The position numbers were made by a program, and so were the translations under genes. This document shows positions 52,201 to 59,476 of a stretch of DNA of 64,000 nucleotides, in pieces. This stretch comes from Pirellula sp. SH-Sr6A (lineage in GTDB: Bacteria > Planctomycetota > Planctomycetia > Pirellulales > Pirellulaceae). The stretch's first letter is position 1. The number at the start of each line of letters is the position of its first letter. The stretch is taken from NCBI RefSeq assembly GCF_001610875.1, contig NZ_CP011272.1:4321988-4385987 (forward strand), in the 5' to 3' direction. The notes under the pieces were generated by a model. That model saw only the letters and a list, made by a program, of their open reading frames with translations. It searched no databases and was not told the DNA's origin.

Positions 52201-52362
52201 ATCGACTACTTGAGCAAAGGGACGTATGTGTTCGAGTACTCGCTGCGGGTTCAACACGCCGGTAAATACCCAAGCGGATTGGCCAGCATCGAGTGCATGT
52301 ACGCTCCCGAATTCAACAGTCACTCGGGTAGTGTCATGATCGAGGTTCGCGGCAAGCAATAA
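46240..52362 (+). CDS. Alpha-2-macroglobulin family protease inhibitor, very large
   Basis: A 2040-residue protein with a signal-type N-terminus (SVASFCALACTGTVLCLSTVWITSVLAYQ). A helical region comes first, then a chain of MG-type beta domains (LFTDRSLFRPGQTVQFKG; YKRPKFIVELTTPETSPKLNEPVVVSG). A Gly/Met/Ala-rich insert lies at about residues 1183-1257, followed by the A2M domain (ETAFFLPHVTANADGGYELEFTVPEALTSWRIM). The thioester motif Cys1503-Ser-Glu-Gln1506 follows in YPHQCSEQTFNRLY, then the alpha-alpha toroid. Bacterial A2Ms are thought to trap attacking proteases in the periplasm through the reactive thioester. ATG 46240 has GGAG ten bases upstream. The usual partner PBP1C is not adjacent. 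Lipid attachment is not supported, as no proper lipobox is seen. Confidence 0.9.
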   Translation: MKVWKSLRTLSVASFCALACTGTVLCLSTVWITSVLAYQSPQSPKPPQSEGWIKVEDAIKKGLPKTAIEQLGPIIEAALENKRYAEAVRGIAKRIALETQIEGRLAEEGIRLMDSQIEKGPDEIRPILQTLQAHYYWTYFQQNRWRFAQRTSSSSAPGPDFTTWDLKRLFEEIEKHYSAALAAETQLQQIPIATYNDLLPPGTLPDNYRPTLFDFVAFEALDFYNAGEQAGAKAQDALELEADSALFGSTEDFLAWKPVTTDEKSPKLQAIRLYQKLLRFHADDEDRSAFLDADLARLQFGYVHAVGDEKWDRYVAALKRFANAHALHELSAEARHRWARLLMEKSQFVEARSVAQVGVSAHPESVGGKHCANLIAEIEAKSVQITTERVWSDPPSAIRVLYKNITKVHFRLYAADWKGRVRETKQSPAYLQPPEIENLFRSTPVRSWSVDLPATEDYKPTTLDFDAPDDLPSGYYYLFASPQEGFRDTNNVVSAASLWVTNLGLVLNQAWNSDKLDGFVVDNRTGLPVFGATVTAMVQDPRNRGNLNEQSIVTNADGRFTFSLREKSLFLIAQKGNQQLAVRDNLYVGTTQPEREPGIQCVLFTDRSLFRPGQTVQFKGVCMLADPKSNRYKVVPNHTATVSFRDMNGNEIGKQSVRSNDFGSFSGLFQIPRDRGTGAMSLQVEGLVGTTIQVEEYKRPKFIVELTTPETSPKLNEPVVVSGKANSYTGVSIQNAKVTYRVTRAVRWPIWFSSFYPWRIPPQSGDQQEIAHGTTTTDTDGKFQITFVAKPDRSVSEETNPIFRYEIIADITDSTGETRSDSLSVSVGYVAMEVGIAVDEWLTTEKPVSFGIKTTSFDGKAVPAAGKLKVFRLIDPESVVRPDILGGGAPIPRRRTMQRRGLPSGVPQRDGPKDLSNIANWEQGELVSEKGFEWNDDSHPPIELLLGKGSYRAVVETKDRFGKPVEAIANLQVIDPAAKSLGLKIPHLFRGEKWRLEPGETFRAVWGTGYESGQAYVEVLHGTEVLQRFWTKPGTTQIPIEQAISEGMRGGLQIRVMFVRENRCYLESRTIDVPWTNKDLKLRWERLVSKLEPGKKEKFKLIVEGPQASKAISEMVAAMYDGSLDAYYPHQWTQRFNVFRQNYAWSNWVFQNNPEGLMPIRGMFADRLQSVVATYRDFPTDLLLGGRGPGAPGMMYRRGGMGGYGGEAEMRFGAMAPASADFALADAEGAGMGGAMAKSSLALGAEVNSGGAAPPNDIPKPQVDLEGVSPRKNLAETAFFLPHVTANADGGYELEFTVPEALTSWRIMAFSHDRELKSGYLEAKVVTSKDLMVEPNPPRFLREGDILEFSVKVSNTTAEELSGKVALRLSSAMQDESVDAAFGNGENEKAFTLKANESKSFSWRLQVPDESLPIIYRAIGSTGATSDGEEGMLPVLSNRVLVTESLPLPIRGKTTKEFELKKLLESAGSETIKHQSVTVQMVSQPSWYAVLALPYLMEYPHQCSEQTFNRLYANTLANHIAKSDPKIRRVLDVWKNLQPDALQSPLEKNEDLKSVLIQETPWLRDAQQETQARRNVGLLFDETRLASENARAMKQLMEMQNENGMWPWFPGGPDNEYLSLYIVTGFGRLKHLGTAADIGPAVRALNSLDSWMKKKHDWILTHSPDPTKDHLSSTVCLYLYGRSFFMNELPVAEENQKAFQYWQDQARKYWLSQARQSQGHIAIGLHRLGDRETPKAILKSITEFSSQNEEMGMFWRDQEQSWWWYRAPIETQALMIEAFDEVAKDAKSVEECKVWLLKQKQTQNWKTTKSTADAVYALLLRGTNLLASDALVEVEVGNEKIEPQNVEAGTGFYEEKFIRREVKPEYGKIKVTKTDEGVSWGSIHWQYLEDISKVTPWEGTPLKLEKQLYKKVLTKEGPQLVLVDGPVEIGDELVCRIVLRVDRDMEYVHLKDHRGSGTEPVNVLSQYKYQDGLGYYESTRDTASHFFIDYLSKGTYVFEYSLRVQHAGKYPSGLASIECMYAPEFNSHSGSVMIEVRGKQ

Positions 52363-52387
52363 TCTTGCGGAACCTTTCAAACGTTGA

Positions 52388-52422
52388 TGAGCGACTTCCA
52401 TGCGTGCCATCGAAGTCGCTCA
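52388..52422. terminator. First hairpin in the A2M/ileS convergent gap
   Basis: A perfect 11-bp stem (TGAGCGACTTC at 52388-52398 with GAAGTCGCTCA at 52412-52422) has a 13-base loop and lies 26 bp beyond the A2M stop. It can act for both convergent genes; no strong T-tract is present. Confidence 0.7.
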
Positions 52423-52441
52423 CAACCTTGTACCAAAACAA

Positions 52442-52472
52442 TGCACCGAACTCGCTTGTCAAACTCGGTGCA
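52442..52472. terminator. Second hairpin in the A2M/ileS convergent gap
   Basis: Eight-base perfect arms TGCACCGA (52442-52449) and TCGGTGCA (52465-52472) have a 15-base loop. It lies only 8 bp from the ileS stop codon, so in the minus direction it would be the first hairpin after ileS. Confidence 0.6.
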
Positions 52473-52480
52473 GGTGGTGG

Positions 52481-55400
52481 TTATGCGGACGCAAAGAGTC
52501 CGAGCTGGAGCTCGACATCGGCCAATTCGACGGTGTCCAAAGCGATCCCGTCTGGTGCATTCTCAAACTGAATAGCGGTGCAGAGCGTCTCCGATCGAAT
52601 GAACTCTTCGTTCTCTCGAACGGCCTCGGTGATGGTCGGCGTGCTGCCCACGATCCAAATAGCAATGCGATCGGTAAAGTTACAGTCCCGCTTTTTGCGA
52701 AGGTCTTGAATCAGACGGACAGCGTCTTTGGCAATCCCTCGTCGGATGAGTGCATCGGTTAGTTCCGTGTTGAGCGCCACGACGGCAAACTTGCCTTGCG
52801 CTGCGGCCCAACCCTCTTTCGCCTGCATCCGCACTTGAATCTCTTCACCGTCGAGTTCGAGGGTGCGATTCTCAAGCTCGATCGTAATCTTTCCTTCGCG
52901 GGTCAGTTCATCCAGCAGTTCAGCCCCGGAAGCATTCCCGAGAGCTTGCTTTAGCTTTGGCAAAAGCGGACCAACCTTAGGCCCTAGCTTTCGGAAATTG
53001 GGGTGAACTTGATATTCCACAAACGGGCTTGCGCCGCTGGCGTAATGAATCTCGTCGACATTGAGTTCTTCGCGAACGATGTCGTCGTGCATCTTCAGCC
53101 AGTCGATTTGAGAATCGTCTGCCAGCGAAACTTCGACCCGTTGCAACGGTTGTCGCACCTTGAGCTTCGAATCCATCCGCGCTGAACGCCCAAGGGAAGC
53201 GATTTCGCGAAGCAAACTCATCCGCTGGTTCAAAACGGCATCCGGTTCGCTGAAGTCACCCGTGGGGTAATCGCACAAGTGAACGCTCTCGCGAACCTGC
53301 TGGAGATCTCCCTTGAGATTCTGCCAGAGGGTTTCGGCGAGGAAAGGAGTGAAAGGAGCGATCAGCTTGGTGATCACCACAAACGACTCATAGAGAGTCC
53401 AGTAAGCATCCAGCTTGTCTACGGATTGCTTGTCGGGAGCCCAATAACGCGACCGACTTCGGCGTATAAACCAATTGCTCATCGCATCGACGAGAGCGTG
53501 GAGGGACTGGCAAGCTCCGTAGCTGTCGTACCGATCCATTCGCTCCGCGACATCTCGACAGGTCGACGCCAACTCGCTCATCATCCAGCGATCCAACTCG
53601 CTTCGTTCTGAAATCGGGCGGTAGGTTTTGGCTTGAGCAAGCTCCGCGCTGGAGAGTTGATCCAGCGTACCGGTGATTTCGGATGGACCCGCGAAACCAT
53701 CGATCTCGGCGTAAATGGAGAAGAAGCTGAAGGAGTTCCAGAGCCGCAGGATGAACTCCGAAATGCTATCCCGGATCGCTCGCTCGCTGTACAGGATCGA
53801 ATTCCAGGGGGCTTGGTTGGCAAAAAGGTACCAACGGAGCGCGTCGGCACCATATTTGTCAAAGATTTCCTGCGGGCTTCGGTAGTTGCGAAGCTGCTTC
53901 GACATCTTGCCCGTCTTGACCGTGTAGTCCGATCCGCAAGCGGCCTTAGCCTCTTCTTCGGTCAGGAATCGCTGTTTGCCATCTTTGCTTTCGTACCACT
54001 CCGCCAGCATCAGCCCTAGAACGATGCAGTTCTTAAACGGATGTGGGTAGGATCGTGGCTCACAACCGGTCGGGGCGATCAGCTCTGCCGTATTCTCAGC
54101 CGTCTCCTTGTCCGATCGTCCGAAGAGCATCGTGCTAATAGCCAGCTGGCTATAGAACCAACCCCGCGTTTGATCGATCGCTTCGCTGATGAAGTCCGCA
54201 GGGAATTGCGATGCGAAGGTTTCTCGGTTTTGATGAGGGTAACCCCACTGCGCGAACGGCATTGCGCCGCTGTCATACCAGCAATCGATCACTTCCGTGA
54301 CCCGCCGCATTCGGGCGCCGGTCTCGAATGGCGAATCGTAGGTGATCGCGTCGATGTAAGGTTTGTGTACTTTGAGGTCTTCCACCAAGCTCGGGTTGGC
54401 TTGCTTCGCTTGAGCCCAGACTTCCGTTCCCGTCACGCCGGGCTTTTGAAGTAATTCCTCATAACTTCCCATCGCCTCCATCTGCCCCGTCCGTTCGCAA
54501 ACCCAGATGGGGAGGGGAGTACCCCAATAGCGCTCGCGCGATAGAGCCCAGTCGACGTTGGATTCGAGGAAGTTCCCGAATCGCCCCGGACCGATATGCT
54601 CAGGCAGCCAACCGATTTGGCGGTTGTTCTCGAGCATCGCGTCGCGGTAGTCGGTAGTGCGAATGAACCAGCTTTCACGCGGGTATTGGATCAAGGGATC
54701 TTCAGCGGCTCGCCAACAAAACGGATAGTCGTGCAAGTACTGTTCTTGGTGCCAAAGTTTTCCCGCCTCCTTGAGAGTGCGCTGAAGCGGTTTGTCCGCA
54801 TCCTTTACCCACACCCCTTGATGGTCTGGGAAATCGGAGGTGAATTTGCCATCGGGACCTACCGCGCAGAGCAGGGGAGGCGTGTTGGATTCGGTAAACC
54901 GGGCCCGTTCGTTTGCGAGGACTTCGTAGTCGACTTCACCGAACGCAGGAGCAAGGTGTACGAGGCCTGTTCCAGAATCGATGGTCACAAAATCGGCCGC
55001 CACGACGCGCCAGCACGGGCGCTGCGTCCCACCCGTCTTGAGTGAACACTCCGTTGAGCCTAAGTTTTTCGAGTAGCAGTCGAAGGGAGGCTGGTAGTGC
55101 AGTCCGACCAACTCGGAGCCTCGGACTGTTTTCGATACGGCAAGCTTTCGTTTCGTTTTCTCCGCAAGGGAATCCACGAGCGCCGCTGCTAGGACGACGG
55201 TCTCCCCGGACTCTTCGTCCGTGCAGTATGCGTACTCCAAGTCCGGGTGAACGGCCGCAAACTGATTGCTGGGGAGCGTCCAAGGTGTCGTGGTCCAAAC
55301 CACCAGGGATGTGTTCGGGGTACCTTCGAGAGGAAAGCGAACATAAACGCTCGGGTCGGCGACTTGGCGGTAGCCTTGCCCAACTTCACCGGAGCTCAAT

Positions 55401-55963
55401 GCGGTTCCACCCTGAGCCCACCACCAAACGATCTTGTGTCCACGATAAAGCAGCCCCCGATCAAACAATGTCTTGAGGGACCACCAGACGCTTTCAATAA
55501 AGCTCTGATGGTAGGTCACGTAGGCTTGGGATAGATCGATCCAGAAGCCGAGTCGCTCGGTGACACGCTCCCACTCCTGCATGTACTTCCAGACACTTTG
55601 TTGGCATTTTTGGATGAAGCCTTCGATGCCGAATTGCTCGATTTCATCCTTGCCGTGAATGCCGAGTTCCTTGCAGACTTCGACCTCGACCGGGAGGCCG
55701 TGGGTGTCCCAGCCCGCTTTGCGATCGCAGCGGTATCCTCGCATGGTTCGGTAGCGAGGAAAGAGATCCTTGATGGCACGCGTTAAACAGTGCCCCGGGT
55801 GAGGAAGCCCATTGGCGGTCGGCGGGCCTTCGAAAAAAACGAAGGGTGTACCGTCCTTCCGCAGTTCAAGGCTTTTTTCGTAGGTGCGATGGGACTTCCA
55901 AAAAGCGAGGATGTCCTCTTCGAGTTGCGGAAACTTCGTGTCCTGTTTAACAGCTCGGAACAT
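52481..55963 (-). CDS. ileS: Isoleucyl-tRNA synthetase
   Basis: Class I synthetase charging tRNA-Ile, 1160 residues. The HIGH motif is HPGH (residues 55-58) in [13 protein letters not shown], and the KMSKS motif is KMSKQ (residues 686-690), where the last Ser is replaced by Gln. The long editing domain (residues about 190-400) contains [21 protein letters not shown]. The [10 protein letters not shown] pattern and the length resemble the eukaryotic-like ileS2 type that is often resistant to mupirocin, rather than the ileS1 type; this is inference from the motifs. The C-terminus carries an anticodon domain and a further domain ending in [16 protein letters not shown]. The acidic protein gene ends only 2 bp before this ATG, so they are translated together. 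Confidence 0.96.
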   Translation of the reverse strand: MFRAVKQDTKFPQLEEDILAFWKSHRTYEKSLELRKDGTPFVFFEGPPTANGLPHPGHCLTRAIKDLFPRYRTMRGYRCDRKAGWDTHGLPVEVEVCKELGIHGKDEIEQFGIEGFIQKCQQSVWKYMQEWERVTERLGFWIDLSQAYVTYHQSFIESVWWSLKTLFDRGLLYRGHKIVWWWAQGGTALSSGEVGQGYRQVADPSVYVRFPLEGTPNTSLVVWTTTPWTLPSNQFAAVHPDLEYAYCTDEESGETVVLAAALVDSLAEKTKRKLAVSKTVRGSELVGLHYQPPFDCYSKNLGSTECSLKTGGTQRPCWRVVAADFVTIDSGTGLVHLAPAFGEVDYEVLANERARFTESNTPPLLCAVGPDGKFTSDFPDHQGVWVKDADKPLQRTLKEAGKLWHQEQYLHDYPFCWRAAEDPLIQYPRESWFIRTTDYRDAMLENNRQIGWLPEHIGPGRFGNFLESNVDWALSRERYWGTPLPIWVCERTGQMEAMGSYEELLQKPGVTGTEVWAQAKQANPSLVEDLKVHKPYIDAITYDSPFETGARMRRVTEVIDCWYDSGAMPFAQWGYPHQNRETFASQFPADFISEAIDQTRGWFYSQLAISTMLFGRSDKETAENTAELIAPTGCEPRSYPHPFKNCIVLGLMLAEWYESKDGKQRFLTEEEAKAACGSDYTVKTGKMSKQLRNYRSPQEIFDKYGADALRWYLFANQAPWNSILYSERAIRDSISEFILRLWNSFSFFSIYAEIDGFAGPSEITGTLDQLSSAELAQAKTYRPISERSELDRWMMSELASTCRDVAERMDRYDSYGACQSLHALVDAMSNWFIRRSRSRYWAPDKQSVDKLDAYWTLYESFVVITKLIAPFTPFLAETLWQNLKGDLQQVRESVHLCDYPTGDFSEPDAVLNQRMSLLREIASLGRSARMDSKLKVRQPLQRVEVSLADDSQIDWLKMHDDIVREELNVDEIHYASGASPFVEYQVHPNFRKLGPKVGPLLPKLKQALGNASGAELLDELTREGKITIELENRTLELDGEEIQVRMQAKEGWAAAQGKFAVVALNTELTDALIRRGIAKDAVRLIQDLRKKRDCNFTDRIAIWIVGSTPTITEAVRENEEFIRSETLCTAIQFENAPDGIALDTVELADVELQLGLFASA

Positions 55964-55965
55964 GA

Positions 55966-56490
55966 TTACTCGTCCGCGTCCTCGTTGGGCGTTTCGGCCC
56001 CATCCTCTTCGAGCAGTTCGGGGTCCACTTCCTCGGGGACCTCTTCGAAAGCGAAACCATCATCCTTGGGTTCGATTTCGTATTCGTCTTCAAGCTCCTC
56101 TTCGAAGTCGTCATCGAAATCATCGTCGAAGTCCTCTTCGTCGAAGTCTTCGAAGGGATCGGACTCCTCGTCTTCCTCCGCTGCATCTTCGTCAGGGATC
56201 TCCTCATCCACCTCGTCGTCGTCGTCCCCCCACGAGCTCACCACCGGACGAACCACGGGTGCTTCGGTTTGAAGGGCGAGCTCGAACCAATCCGGTTCGG
56301 CCGATGCGGGAGCCAAACAAGCCCCTCCGGCAGTCCCCCTCTGCTTGGAGGCCTTGGGCTGCGGAGCCAGCGGGCAGCGAATGACGAGCAATTCCTCATC
56401 GGTTGGGGCCAGGGACGCACAGCCTGAAAGGGTCTCGACCGATTCCATCTCGATCAATTCCGCTTCCGTGGTTTCCAAGAGCAAATTCAA
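55966..56490 (-). CDS. Highly acidic protein upstream of ileS
   Basis: A 174-residue protein. The first 80 residues are a normal-composition region ([26 protein letters not shown]). From about residue 85 to the end the protein is almost entirely Asp/Glu (short runs such as DDDDEVDEE and [19 protein letters not shown]), so the tail must be disordered. The first start is TTG at 56490; ATG 56448 is an alternative. The stop is 2 bp from the ileS ATG. It may interact with RNA-binding or basic proteins, act as a chaperone, or compensate charge; nothing is known. No family is recognised. Confidence 0.65.
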   Translation of the reverse strand: MNLLLETTEAELIEMESVETLSGCASLAPTDEELLVIRCPLAPQPKASKQRGTAGGACLAPASAEPDWFELALQTEAPVVRPVVSSWGDDDDEVDEEIPDEDAAEEDEESDPFEDFDEEDFDDDFDDDFEEELEDEYEIEPKDDGFAFEEVPEEVDPELLEEDGAETPNEDADE

Positions 56491-57023
56491 GATCGTGACC
56501 GCCGCAAATCGAGGAATGGGACCGTGAAAAACGCATTAGAGTGTTCGTATCCCAGCAGAATGTCAACTGCTGTTCCACCGGTTGTTTCCGCCAAGTCCCG
56601 GTTGTGGTAGCATAAGCGAAGTCGGCATAAAAAACCGATGCCCAACTGCAAGAGATTCCAGCAACGAGCGCCGAAGCTGGCGGGCGGACTCCACCTTAAT
56701 GGGGCTTCACCTGCCATTCTCGGTCTCGTCGTGTCGTTTGCAGGGTTTGCACGTACCATTATTCCTCCTTGTCCACTCTCCTCTTCCGCCCTCGGTGCGA
56801 ATCGCGTCCCCCGACACCGGTGGCGTGCCCTGTCCTAATATTGAGTCGCGGTTCTCCTCCGGTTCGTCACATGAAGGAGGGGTGATGCCGCGAATCGGGC
56901 CTAGGGACGGAGTCTGACCGCCAGGAGGATAAGCCCTTCGCTCGTCCTTCAACCGCGACTGGCCCCTGAGAATCATTTCCTAATCGGCGCAGGAAGCCCG
57001 CCGCGAACCATAGAAAGCAAATT
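56491..57023. other. Long non-coding region between the ileS operon and rny
   Basis: 533 bp without a supported gene. Open frames exist but look random. A micro-ORF of ten codons at 56885-56917 (MPRIGPRDGV) has a strong ribosome site AAGGAGGGG five or six bases upstream. On the minus strand TTGACA (56566-56561) is a good -35 box, but the nearest -10-like TCTAAT is 20 bp away. I searched for RNase P RNA, tmRNA, SRP RNA and 6S signatures by eye and found none. The region could hold promoters for both genes or an unrecognised small RNA. Confidence 0.4.
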
Positions 57024-58637
57024 GTGTTGAAACTAACCGCAACCCTGGATCGGCTGCAGTTTTTCATCTTGGCCGCAGATTCATCCAGCAGTACGACTGT
57101 CACTGCGATTGTGTTCCTCGTCGGAGTCGCCCTCGGGGCGGGGGCGCTGTACCTCATCAACTACCTGCAAGGCCGGGATGCGAAGTCGCAGTCCCAAAGA
57201 CTGCTCGACCAAACCAAACTCGATTGCGAGAATTTGGTGAAAACAGCAGAACTGGAAAAGAAGGAAAAACTGCTTCAGCTCCAAAGCAAATTCGACAGCG
57301 AAAACCAAAAACAAAAGGACGAGCTTCGCAAACGAGAATCGGAGCTCGATCGAAAAGAAGCGTCGATCAAGCAGTCGTCGGACGATCTCCGCAAGCAAGA
57401 AAAATTCGTTGAAAACAACCAACGCAAAGTCGCGGAACGGATGGAGGATGTTAATCGGAAATCGGATCAATACAACAAACTGATCCAGCAGGCTCAATCC
57501 GACCTCCAACGCATGACCGGCATGTCGATCGACGAAGCGAAGAAACAACTCCTGTCCGTCCTGGAACGCGATCTCCAAGGCGAGATGGGCTCCGTGATCC
57601 TCAAACACGAGAAACGTGTAAGCGAAGTGGCCCAGCAGAAGGCCCAGGACATCCTCCTGACCGCTATGCAGCGGTACGCCTCGGCCCATACCTCGGAAAG
57701 CACCACCAGCACCGTCGACATCCCTAACGATGACATGAAAGGACGCATCATCGGCCGGGAAGGTCGCAATATTCGGGCCTTCGAAAAGGTTTCTGGATGC
57801 GATCTGATCATCGATGACACCCCCGGTGTAGTGATCGTGAGCGGCTTCGATCCCGTTCGACGCGAAATTGCCCGCTCGGCGATGGAGAAGCTTGTCACCG
57901 ACGGCCGCATCCACCCGACGCGAATCGAGGAAATCGTCGCTGCAAGCGAAAAGCAGATGGAGAGTTTCATTCGCCGCAAAGGAGAAGAAGCCGCCCAAGA
58001 GGTCAACATCCAAGGTCTTCACGACCGCACGATCGACATGCTGGGACGCCTCCATTTCCGAACTAGCTACTCGCAAAACGTCCTGCGACACAGCGTGGAA
58101 GTCGCTTTCTTGTCCGGATTGATGGCCGAGATGATCGGGCTGGACCCACAACTTGCTCGCCGCGCAGGCCTCTTGCACGATATCGGCAAGGCAGCGGACC
58201 ACGAGCTCGAGGGGGGACACCCCAAAATCGGAGCGGATATCCTCAAACGCAACGGTGAAAACGACATCGTCGTTCACGCCGCGCTCGGACACCATGATCA
58301 GCTCACCACCGAATACCCCTATACCCTCCTGGTCGCCACCGCAGACGCTTGCAGCGCTTCCCGCCCCGGAGCGCGACGAGAATCTCTCGAGCGCTACATC
58401 AAACGAATGGAAGAGCTCGAATCGATCGCTAAGAATTTCCAAGGGGTCGAGCAAGCGTTCGCGATTCAGGCAGGTCGCGAGTTGCGAGTGATCGTTTCAT
58501 CCAAAAACACCGATGATTCCATCGCAGCTAAGGTCTGTCGCGATATCGCCAAAGCGTTCGAAGAACAACTCACTTACCCAGGGGAAATCAAAGTGACGGT
58601 CGTGCGTGAATCGAGGTTTACCGAAGTCGCCCGTTAA
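57024..58637 (+). CDS. rny: Ribonuclease Y
   Basis: A 537-residue membrane-anchored endoribonuclease that starts mRNA decay. One N-terminal membrane helix ([22 protein letters not shown]) is followed by a long coiled coil (about residues 50-200: [39 protein letters not shown]). A KH domain comes next ([15 protein letters not shown] at about residue 239), then an HD domain ([21 protein letters not shown], with His and Asp ligands near residue 386). All of this matches RNase Y. The start is a GTG at 57024 without a clear Shine-Dalgarno. The gene is monocistronic, with a 533-bp leader region upstream and a 15-bp tandem repeat/hairpin right after the stop. Confidence 0.96.
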   Translation: MLKLTATLDRLQFFILAADSSSSTTVTAIVFLVGVALGAGALYLINYLQGRDAKSQSQRLLDQTKLDCENLVKTAELEKKEKLLQLQSKFDSENQKQKDELRKRESELDRKEASIKQSSDDLRKQEKFVENNQRKVAERMEDVNRKSDQYNKLIQQAQSDLQRMTGMSIDEAKKQLLSVLERDLQGEMGSVILKHEKRVSEVAQQKAQDILLTAMQRYASAHTSESTTSTVDIPNDDMKGRIIGREGRNIRAFEKVSGCDLIIDDTPGVVIVSGFDPVRREIARSAMEKLVTDGRIHPTRIEEIVAASEKQMESFIRRKGEEAAQEVNIQGLHDRTIDMLGRLHFRTSYSQNVLRHSVEVAFLSGLMAEMIGLDPQLARRAGLLHDIGKAADHELEGGHPKIGADILKRNGENDIVVHAALGHHDQLTTEYPYTLLVATADACSASRPGARRESLERYIKRMEELESIAKNFQGVEQAFAIQAGRELRVIVSSKNTDDSIAAKVCRDIAKAFEEQLTYPGEIKVTVVRESRFTEVAR

Positions 58638-58661
58638 GCTCACGATGGTATCAACAACGGC

Positions 58662-58731
58662 CATCGTTCTCTGTTTCGGAGAACGATGATTCGGAGAACG
58701 ATGATTCAGAGAACGTTGATTCAGAGAACGT
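58662..58731. repeat. Hairpin with 15-bp tandem repeats after rny
   Basis: A perfect 10-bp stem (CATCGTTCTC at 58662-58671 with GAGAACGATG at 58679-58688, seven-base loop) forms the terminator of rny. The 15-bp unit that contains its right arm is then repeated: 58675-58689, 58690-58704, 58705-58719 and a partial 58720-58731, with one to three changes between copies. The last copy reaches into the 3' end of the convergent gene. This is an expansion of the terminator arm rather than a CRISPR or attachment site. Confidence 0.75.
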
Positions 58732-59467
58732 CGCTGGATGCTGACGAATTTAGCTCTTTCACGATCTCGGTTGTCAACCATTCCTCCAGCCGAGCCAGTG
58801 CTTGTGCGCCCAGCATTCCATCCATCATGCGATGGTCGCATAGCAACACGACGTCCATTGTCCCTCGCTCGGTCAACGGCCCCATGGCGAGGCTGGTGGA
58901 TGTCACCAGCGGATGGTAAGCGTTCAAGCAGCCTTGCCCACCCAGGCTGGATATGGAAAACGTCCCCACGTGCTTTGCTCTTTTTCGGCCGCTCCACCGC
59001 ATGCCCCACCACCATGCGAGCCTGCGAAGAGGTACCGGAAACGACTCGAGGATCAAACCATCCTTGTAGACTTCCTTAAGAGGAGCGGTCACCAATCGAC
59101 CTAAATCCCTCTGAATCTCGATGAGAGATAGCGATTCAGGATTTCGTAACTGCCCCCATATCAAACGTTCGTTTCCGTTGGCATCCAAGCGATGGACCGA
59201 CACCGATGCGACGGAATGGGGATGACGATATAGATGTCGAATCGGATAGCTGACAAAAAGATCTCTCAGCGAGGGCGCTTCGGTGCAGATCATTGCAAAA
59301 GATTTGAGAAACAAGGCAGTCCAGCCGATTTTCACCGGACTTCCTTTTCTCGCGTGTTCCACCGATGCAAGCTGAAACGTTCGGTGGATCGGGAATGCAG
59401 GCACCGTTCGCGAAGCAGCCAATATATCCAGCACCGTCAAACGGTGCCGGGGAAACCGAAGTCGCAT
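58721..59467 (-). CDS. Lone 2-oxoacid dehydrogenase E2-type acyltransferase domain
   Basis: A 248-residue protein that matches only the catalytic (CAT-like) domain of dihydrolipoamide acyltransferases. The active-site motif DHRMMDG (family DHRxxDG) is near the end, in VVLLCDHRMMDGMLGAQALARLEEWL, and FSISSLGGQG stands where E2 has its conserved FTISNLG. There is no lipoyl domain, no peripheral subunit-binding domain and no signal peptide. It starts 9 bp after the SurA-type gene, so the two are one operon. Which acyl acceptor it uses is unclear; it may transfer acyl groups from CoA to another small molecule or protein. Its end overlaps the tandem repeat of the preceding entry. ATG 59467 is the natural start. 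Confidence 0.8.
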   Translation of the reverse strand: MRLRFPRHRLTVLDILAASRTVPAFPIHRTFQLASVEHARKGSPVKIGWTALFLKSFAMICTEAPSLRDLFVSYPIRHLYRHPHSVASVSVHRLDANGNERLIWGQLRNPESLSLIEIQRDLGRLVTAPLKEVYKDGLILESFPVPLRRLAWWWGMRWSGRKRAKHVGTFSISSLGGQGCLNAYHPLVTSTSLAMGPLTERGTMDVVLLCDHRMMDGMLGAQALARLEEWLTTEIVKELNSSASSDVL

Positions 59468-59476
59468 GCTTCAACC

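Noticed and set aside
56535-56566. Minus-strand TTGACA as promoter of the acidic protein/ileS operon
   Set aside because: The nearest -10-like sequence (TCTAAT) is 20 bp away, too far for a normal sigma-70 promoter; kept only as a remark.
57081-58454. 457-codon minus-strand frame
   Set aside because: Antisense to rny, whose KH and HD domains are complete.
58662-58731. Possible CRISPR array
   Set aside because: The units are directly adjacent 15-bp repeats without spacers, and no cas genes are near.
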